Part shown: one piece after another, positions 6,408-11,826 of the stretch | How the letters are laid out: each line of letters begins with the position of its first letter | Numbering within the stretch: the stretch's first letter is position 1 | DNA from: Baffinella frigidus | Lineage: Eukaryota > Cryptophyceae > Cryptomonadales > Baffinellaceae | Length of the DNA: 11,826 bases | Direction of reading: 5' to 3' | Assembly: GCA_026770585.1 (NCBI GenBank) | Contig: MU646937.1 | Span: 44,389 to 56,214, forward strand | The notes under the pieces: generated by a model | Told to the model about the DNA's origin: nothing | The model's database searches: none | The model's input: the letters and a program-made list of their open reading frames with translations, nothing else | Translations under genes and position numbers: made by a program

Positions 6408-6506
6408 ACACTGAACCCTAAATCCAAAACCCATAACCCTAAAGCCTGAAACCCGAAACCCGAACCCGTAAAAATTAAACCCTAAGATCTGAATCCTAAA
6501 CCCCGA
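6408..6506 (-). repeat. Short degenerate CCCTAAA tract next to exon A
   Basis: About 100 bp of CCCTAAA-like units (CCCTAAA, CCCGAAA, CCCATAA), C-rich strand on +. It starts three bases beyond exon A on its intron side. The exon A donor GTTCGGGGTTTAGG lies inside the edge of this tract. Confidence 0.75.
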
Positions 6507-6508
6507 AC

Positions 6509-6578
6509 CTGGCCAGAGCGGGCAGCGTTCCAGAGCTCCTCGTCGAGCGCCAGCTGCTCCAGGAACCGCGCCGAGTAC
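6509..6578 (-). CDS. Ankyrin-repeat gene, exon A
   Basis: Between a minus-strand acceptor (CATCGCAG|G at 6580-6579) and a donor (CAG|GTTCGG at 6508-6507) the exon encodes YSARFLEQLALDEELWNAAR then SGQ. DEELWNAARSGQ is the helix that typically begins an ankyrin domain (consensus ELL.AAR.GD). The donor is in phase 0 and exon B opens in phase 0 with VHKAMQAISRGANP, completing the first repeat. The exon needs two bases from an upstream exon, which I cannot identify; candidates lie at 7322-8758. A minisatellite has copied the acceptor region beyond the exon (6625 on). A 37-bp duplicate lies at 6330-6366. Confidence 0.55.
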
Positions 6579-6810
6579 CTGCGATGATGCCCCCGCCACG
6601 TCAGTTCCTGCCCCGCCCCGCCGAACCGCGCCGAGTACCTGCGACCATGCCCCCGCCCCGTCACTTCCAACCCGGCCCCATCAGCCCCCACGCCCCGCCA
6701 GCCCCCAATGCCCACGCCACGGTACTACCTGCGATGATGCCCCCGCCCCGTCACTTCCTGCCTTGCCCCACCGGTACCTGCCCCGACCCATCAGCCCCCA
6801 CGCCCCGCCC
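6565..6810. repeat. 60-bp GC-rich minisatellite overlapping the exon A acceptor
   Basis: The first unit (6565-6624) starts ACCGCGCCGAGTACCTGCGA. A second begins at 6625 with the same 20-mer, and partial units follow at about 6724 and 6773 (TACCTGCGATGATGCCCCCG, TCACTTCC, CATCAGCCCCCACGCCCCGC). On the minus strand this repeats the exon A acceptor and its first codons (YSARF). Confidence 0.75.
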
Positions 6811-6828
6811 CCCCCCCACGTCCCAAGC

Positions 6829-7001
6829 CGCGTGGTATGCAACCTCAGCCCCGTGGTTGGTGAGCAGCCTTATCAAATCAGGCCCCACGCCCCACATCCT
6901 CCCACGGCCCATGCCCCGTGGTACGCAACCTCAGCCCCGTGGTTGGTTGGTAGGCAGCCGTATCAACCCATGCCGCGTCGTGCGAGGTGCAGCGGCACCC
7001 T
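6829..7001. repeat. 86-bp tandem repeat, two units
   Basis: GTGGTATGCAACCTCAGCCC (6832) recurs as GTGGTACGCAACCTCAGCCC (6918), and CCGTGGTTGGT...GGCAGCC(T/G)TATCAA follows in both. No coding pattern is recognised. Confidence 0.75.
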
Positions 7002-7220
7002 CGCTCTGAGGGCCACTCCGCCTAGCATGCGTCCTCCTTCTCACCCTTGATCGCACGCAAGAACAAGGGTGCGGCGCACGTTGCAGAAAGCGGCGGTTGG
7101 GTCAGGGTGTGCGGCACCCTCGCTCTCAGAGCCACTCCACCTACCCTGCCTGTGCCTGCTCTACTATGTCTCACTCAAGAGCGAGGCGGCAGAAAGCGGC
7201 GGTCGGGTCGGCCTGTGTGG
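6992..7220. repeat. Interleaved direct repeats
   Basis: GCGGCACCCTCGCTCTGAGG (6992) recurs with two changes at 7111. A second pair, GCAGAAAGCGGCGGTTGGGT (7083) and GCAGAAAGCGGCGGTCGGGT (7189), overlaps it. The short tract TTTGGGGTTTCGTGTTTCG at 7237-7268 is a further small telomere-like patch. No gene is recognised. Confidence 0.65.
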
Positions 7221-7321
7221 GCAGGCCACGGCGAGAGGTGTGGGGTTTGGGGTTTCGTGTTTCGTGTTTCGGGCGACGGCGTGCGGGAAGGCAGAGAGGG
7301 GTGGGGGGAGAGGAGGGTGAC

Positions 7322-7527
7322 CCGGCAGTGCCGTTGACCCAGAGCTCGGTGCCCATCCCCGGGAAGGCAAGATCCTGGCAGTTGGCCTCATCCTCCTCCT
7401 CCATGCCTTCTGCCGCGTCCTCCAGGTACTCCGGGAGAATCCCTGCACGGCGCGTTGCAGCCAAGCACATCAGACAAGCGTCGAGTTGGCGGCAGCCGCC
7501 CTTGCTGCATGTAGCCGCTTCTGGACC
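7322..7527 (-). CDS. Possible exon, cysteine-containing, unrecognised
   Basis: An open stretch on the minus strand after an AG acceptor (CCGTGCAG|GG). It has cysteines in TCSKGGCRQLDACLMCLAAT and then an acidic segment LEDAAEGMEEEDEANCQDL, ending GTELWVNGTAG before a GT (GTCACC). The balanced amino-acid content, with acidic and aromatic residues, contrasts with the low-complexity frames around it. I do not recognise a family. It lies between exon A and the candidate reading at 7674-8758 on the same strand, so it could belong to either or be chance. Confidence 0.25.
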
Positions 7528-7673
7528 CTGCACGGAGCGTTGCAACCACGCGCAGCCGCGCGATAAGGCTGCCTACCACGCCGCGGCACGGCGTATGGAC
7601 TGTATGTCTGTATATACTCCAGCTGAGCTCCAGCTCCAGCTGAGCAGCGCGATAAGGCGGCTGCCGCCTGGCG

Positions 7674-8758
7674 TCAGCCGTCCATCAGCCGCGGCTCTAG
7701 GCTTCCAAGGTGAGGTGAGGACGCAGGCGGGCCCACGCGTGCGCCCCAGCCCTGCCCAGGACGCCGTCTCGTACCAACCACCTCTCGCACGTGCAGTTCC
7801 CTCAGGGGCGCATGTCGGACGTGGGGCGTGGTTGCAAGGGCGGCACCTCCGAAGTCTTTCTCCCAGTCAGTGGCGGGCGCTGGCTCGCCTCTCCTTGCCG
7901 GCCATGCCCCCCCCTCCCCGTACGCGGCTAGCTCGTACGGTTCTGGCTCCAGGAATGGCACCTGCCAGAGGAACACCTTCTCATCAGCGGGCACCAACCC
8001 TCGCGTGGCTTGGCCTGGCATGCCACAGCGCTGGCATCGTGTCTCAAGCAAGGCCTCATCTGACGCGCGCATGGCCAGCATCTCCCCCCGTACGGTGGCA
8101 GCATTGACGCCTCGCCATTCCTGCAACTGGCTGGTCGTGGTCGGGGGGCGTAACGCACCAGCGGACCAGGCCACTCGCCAGGTTCCAGGGAAGCGTCCAG
8201 GCGATATTCCCCATAGTTGTACTCTGGATATGTCTGCATGGGCTTCGCTGGGGCGCGGCGCTTAGGAGCGGTGGTGCGAGCGACTTTGCGCACGGATCGC
8301 GATGGTGCCGAGCGTTTGACCTGCACGTAAGCGCGGGAGCTTGTGTCAGGATCTTCCCAATGCGGAGCGAGAGCGAGGGGATCGGGGGGCGCGTCAGAAA
8401 GTGGTTGGGGGGCGAACCTTGCTCGCTGGGGGCATACCACCCCGGAGAACTAGAAGCACGCCTCCAGCCCCGGGACTGGATGGTGTTTTTCCTCTGGCGG
8501 ATGCATCAGGGCGTCGCGCGGAGAACCTTGCAAGGCCCAGGGCTGCCCACGGCCGTTGTCGTTCTGACGCGACAGGGTGGTCCGTAGTGGGGAGAACAGG
8601 GCAGCAGTGGTGAAGGCAGAGGAAGAACGGCACGCAGAGGGTGAGAGAGAGGTGGGGAGGGCGAAGTTGATGGCAGGAATTTCTGCGGGGCCTGCCTCTA
8701 TCGGTCCCCGCCCACCCCATCCTCGCTTCGGATCCTGGGTCGACTGGTCAAATTTCAT
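7674..8758 (-). pseudogene. Candidate protein-coding remnant, interrupted by one stop and one frameshift
   Basis: The reading starts at ATG (8756-8758; MKFDQSTQDPKRGW). One frame is open except for a single TAG at 8450-8452 and includes a basic segment (VKRSAPSRSVRKVARTTAPK) and a tyrosine-rich one (MQTYPEYNYGEYRLDASLEP). At a C6 run near 8144-8150 the natural continuation moves to another frame, which reads TTTSQLQEWRGVNAATVRGE, a CxxC motif in ETRCQRCGMPGQA, FLWQVPFLEPEPYELAAYGE and DWEKDFGGAAL, and stops at 7674. One extra C would join the two frames. It may be a decayed gene, a gene with an intron, or a base error. I recognise no family. The long + frame across the same bases looks like its antisense shadow. 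Confidence 0.35.
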
Positions 8759-8775
8759 GGTCAAATCAGGATCCT

Positions 8776-8857
8776 TTGTTTTAGGTCTTTATTCGGTCAT
8801 TTAATTAAGAAGCATTTACTGGTCTTAGTTCGTCCTTTAGGTCCTTTAGGTTTTTAA
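8776..8857. other. AT-rich stretch with tandem GTCCTTTAG
   Basis: Clearly more AT-rich than the neighbours, with GTCCTTTAGGTCCTTTAGGT (8832-8851). On the minus strand this reads IKNLKDLKDELRPVNAS, joined in frame to the tail repeat at 8858-8920. A related KNLKDLKE peptide occurs on the minus strand near 2835-2860. The first AT-rich bases lie immediately upstream of the ATG at 8758 on the minus strand, so a promoter is possible but no motif is certain. Confidence 0.4.
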
Positions 8858-8920
8858 TTTCGAGCCCTCTCTGGACGCTTTAAGTTTATGGTCCGACGTC
8901 ATAAGTTCAATAAAAGTCTC
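8858..8920 (-). pseudogene. Dispersed copy of the ankyrin gene C-terminal tail (copy C)
   Basis: The minus strand encodes ETFIELMTSDHKLKASREGS, homologous to ETFVERMTSHRKVKASREGS at the end of exon D, about 6.7 kb away. No ankyrin sequence precedes it. Unlike copies A and B it lacks the TAA and runs on into KNLKDLKDEL. Nucleotide identity to the other copies is high across GAGCCCTCTCTGGACGC and CCGACGTCATA. Confidence 0.5.
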
Positions 8921-8924
8921 TCCC

Positions 8925-9450
8925 ATCCTTCCATCCTGAGATCATTGCTGAGATCGACCTTTGAGGGGGTTGGCGAGCAAGTGTTCCGGAGAGTCGTCTC
9001 CTCCGCCAACGACGTTCCCGTGCTGAAATTTTCCATTCGAGGACGGTTCCTTTGCACCTCACCCTCCTGCCCGGTGTTGCAGGTGGATCTCTTTGTATTC
9101 CTTGACAAAACTTAACTCCGATTTCCACCCCGTGCAAGTGCAGAGGGCTTGCGGGAGGGAGGCTGCGTTACCGACGGAGGCCCATTGCTTCTCTCCAACC
9201 CAGGGTCTGCATGGTAGAGTTTGATGTGGCAACAGAGCTTTGTTTCAGCTTTTTTCGCAGGTGTGTGTTGATGCTGGGACCCCTGCCACTTGCATCTGAG
9301 GAGGGGGGCGGTGCCACTGCGAGCTCGAGCCGGGCCAGCGCGAAAGGCTTGCTGATCGACAGACGCTCCCTGCTTCTCGTCGCCGTCCTTGGAGACAAGG
9401 TGCCATGCAGTTTGCTGGGGGACGCGTGATGGAGGGTTTGCCAGCGGCAA
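8925..9450. other. Low-repeat region, possible exons, coding strand unresolved
   Basis: Open frames of 60-110 codons exist on both strands. On +, 9211-9429 is open, and a strong-looking acceptor TTTTTTCGCAG|GTGTGTG (ending 9260) and GTGTTGCAG|GTGG (ending about 9080) are visible. On minus, 9168-9482 is open with a more polar translation (LSPRTATRSRERLSISKP). No domain is recognised on either strand. I report the region without choosing. Confidence 0.3.
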
Positions 9451-9469
9451 CCTCCGACCCTAAACCATA

Positions 9470-11826
9470 GACCCCCATCCATAATCCCTGAAACCTAAAC
9501 CTGAAACCCCAAACCCCAAATCATAAACCCCAAACCCCAAACCCTAAACCCTAAACCTTAAACCCTGAACTCTAAACTCTAAAACCTCTCAAACCTAAAG
9601 CCTCAAACTTGAGTCCCACTAATTAAAACCTCAAACGTCAATCCCGAACCCCAAACCCTCAATCGTAGAGTCGAAACCCTCAACCATAAACCTCAAATCC
9701 TAAACCACCCCTACACTATAAACTGTACACTCAAAACCCTAAACCCTACACCATAAACCCTCAACACTTAACCCCTAAACCCTGAAACCTTGACCCTATC
9801 ACCTATCCCCTAAAGCCTGCACCTTGAACCCTGAAACCTGAACCCTCGACCCTGAACCCTGACGCCTCAACCCAAAATCCCAAACCCTTAACCTTCAATT
9901 CTTAACCCTAAACCCTAAACACTAAACCCTAAACCCTAAACCCTAAACCCTAAACCCTAAACACCTAACCCCGAACCCCAAACCCTAAAGCCTTAATCCT
10001 AAACTCTAAACCCTAAACACCAAAGCCTGATTCTAGAACCATGAGCTCTAAACTCTCAACCCTATACCCCAAACCTTGAATCCTAAACCCAAAACCATGG
10101 AAACCATAGAAACTCAACTCCAACACCTAAACCCTAAGCCTTAACCCCAAACCCTAAACCCTAAAAACTCAACCCTGAACCCCAAACCCTAAACCCTAAA
10201 CTCCACACTCTAAAACCTAAACCCTAAACCCTTAACCCTAAACCCTGAACTCTAAACCACAAACCCCAAACCATAGAACCTAAACCCTGAACACCCAACC
10301 TCTCAACCATAAACCCCTGAACCCTAAACACTGAACTCTCAATCCAAATTTCAAGCCCTCAATCCGGAACCCTTAACCCCCTTTCCCCTCCACCCTCCAC
10401 CCTAAACACTATACTCTAAACCTTAAACCCTGAACCCTATACCCTATACCCTATACCCTACCCCTCAAACCCCAAATCCTGAACCCTCAACCCCAAACCC
10501 TCAACCCCAAACCCTAAATCCTAAACTCTCAATCCTAAACCCAAAACCATCAACCGAACCCCTACCCAAAACCATTTACCAAAACCCTAAACCCAACACC
10601 CAAAACCATTCACCGAAACCTCAAACCCTAAACTCGAAACCTGAAACCCGAAACCCGAAACCCGAAACCCGAAACCTGAAACCCTAAACCCTAAACCCTG
10701 AACCCTAAACCATAAACCATAAACCCTAAACCCCAGACCCGAAACCCTAAGCCCTGAACCCTGAACCCTCAACCCTCAACCCCAAGCCCTCAACCCAACA
10801 CCCTGAACACTGAAACCTAAACCCTGAATCCAAAACTCCAAACCCCAAACCCTAAACCCTAAAACCTTATCCCCACACCCCAATCTAACCCAACACCCTG
10901 AATCCTAAACCCTAAAACCGAAAACCCAAACTCGAAACCCTAAGCCAAAGAACAAATGACTAACCCTTGAACCCTCACCCATAAACCGTAAACCCTCAAA
11001 CCCTCAACCCTACAGCCTAAACTCCAAATCCTAAACCCTAATCTCTATTCAATCCTAAATCCCAGCCCCTAAATCCTAAACCCTGAACCTACACCCCTTT
11101 CTACTGCACCCTAAACCCTAAACCCTAAACCCTTAACCTTCGATTCTTAACCTTAAACCCTAAACCCGAAACCCTAATCCTTAAACCCTCAACTCCAAAC
11201 CCTAAGCCCTAAACCCCAGAACCTAAAACCTTAACGCAAGACCCCACACCCTACATCAATCCTTGACCCCAACCCCTAAACCCTAGAACCTTAACTATAA
11301 CCCCTAAACCCCAAACCCTGAACCCCAAACCCTAAACCCTGAACCCTAATTCCTGTGCCCTAAACCCTAAACCCTAAACCCTAAACCCTAAACCCTAAGC
11401 CTTACACCCTCAACAATAAACACTACAAAACACACCCTAATCCCTAAATCCTAAATCCTAAACCCTAAGCTTTACACCCTCAACAATAAACCCTAAACCC
11501 TACACCCTTAACCCTAAACCCCGAACCCTAAACCCAAATCCCAAACCCTGGACCCTAAACCCTAAACCCCAAACCCCAACCCCTAAACACTGAACCCAAA
11601 ACTATAAACCCGAAACTCTAAACCCCAAACCCCAAAACCTCAACCCCAAAACCCTCAATCCTAAAGTCAAACTCTAAACCCAGAATCTCAACCCCTGAAT
11701 TCACTCTTAACACTCAACCCTAAACCCTAAACCCTAAACCCTAAACCCTAAACCCCAAACCCTAAACCCTAAACCCTAAACCCTAAACCCTAAACCCTAA
11801 ACCCTAAACCCTAAACCCTAAACCCT
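9470..11826 (-). repeat. Degenerate CCCTAAA telomere-type array, C-rich strand on +
   Basis: About 2.35 kb of CCCTAAA and variants (CCCCAAA, CCCTGAA, CCCTCAA, CCCGAAA, CCCTATA). Near-perfect runs lie at about 9906-9960, 11350-11398 and 11707-11826, and the last 70 bp are perfect. Locally homogenised variant runs include CCCTATA at 10435-10460 and CCCGAAA at 10647-10674. No gene lies in it; its open frames (for example the GFRVSG-type frame at 10587-10772) are translations of the repeat. The window ends inside the array. Confidence 0.92.

Noticed and set aside
5820-6599. 259-codon minus-strand open frame
   Set aside because: It reads through exon A', GGA-type simple sequence and telomere-like repeat (GFRVSG-type translation). 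Only the short exon-like piece is meaningful.
7097-8107. The longest open frame in the window (336 codons, + strand)
   Set aside because: Its translation is Arg/Pro/Ala/Ser-rich with few acidic residues, its first part crosses direct repeats, and the opposite strand over the same bases gives a more balanced protein. It looks like an antisense shadow in GC-rich DNA.
8730-8775. Inverted GGATCCTG...CAGGATCC around a repeated GGTCAAAT
   Set aside because: The arms are only 8 bp with a 30-bp spacer; too short to support an operator, terminator or element.
10587-10772. Minus-strand frame of repeated GFRVSG-type residues
   Set aside because: It is a direct translation of CCCGAAA/CCCTAAA repeats.

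Overview
This window looks like nuclear DNA of a unicellular eukaryote, probably an alga. It holds long degenerate TTTAGGG/CCCTAAA arrays (the plant, green-algal and dinoflagellate type of telomere repeat), many minisatellites and microsatellites, miniature inverted-repeat elements, and short ankyrin-coding segments bounded by GT-AG splice signals. There is no bacterial operon structure. A green alga is my best guess, but nothing here fixes the species. The region reads as subtelomeric or telomere-repeat-rich accessory DNA.

Layout. 1-1260: a 130-160 bp satellite-like repeat broken up by a (GA)n run and by about 17 copies of CCCTCAA. 1375-1724: two foldback (hairpin) elements. 1726-4339: ankyrin-coding segments on the minus strand, separated by repeats (37-bp minisatellite, foldback fragments, GA runs). 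4311-5905: a tandem duplication. Its first unit carries a 140-bp transposon with perfect 53-bp inverted repeats. Its second unit carries an ~830-bp TTTAGGG-type array. 5906-7230: GC-rich simple sequence, copies of a further ankyrin exon, and minisatellites. 7322-8758: a candidate minus-strand gene or gene remnant of unknown function. 8776-9450: a lower-repeat stretch whose coding strand I cannot settle. 9470-11826: 2.3 kb of degenerate CCCTAAA repeats.

Main biological reading. The minus-strand ankyrin segments are probably exons of one split gene running from about 6578 down to about 2002. Splicing exon A (6509-6578) to exon B (4195-4339), and exon C (to 3386) to exon D (from 2192), keeps phase and rebuilds canonical ankyrin sequence across both joins. 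The B-to-C join is not resolved. If this model holds, the first large intron contains the telomere-type array, the transposon and the tandem duplication. Exons A, B and D and the C-terminal tail each have extra full or partial copies nearby, so the locus has been repeatedly duplicated in pieces.

The two large telomere-type arrays face each other (G-rich strand on + at 4840-5672, C-rich strand on + at 9470-11826). This is the polarity expected at a telomere-telomere junction with DNA between, or of independent interstitial arrays. The right edge of the window has the wrong polarity to be a natural right-hand chromosome end.
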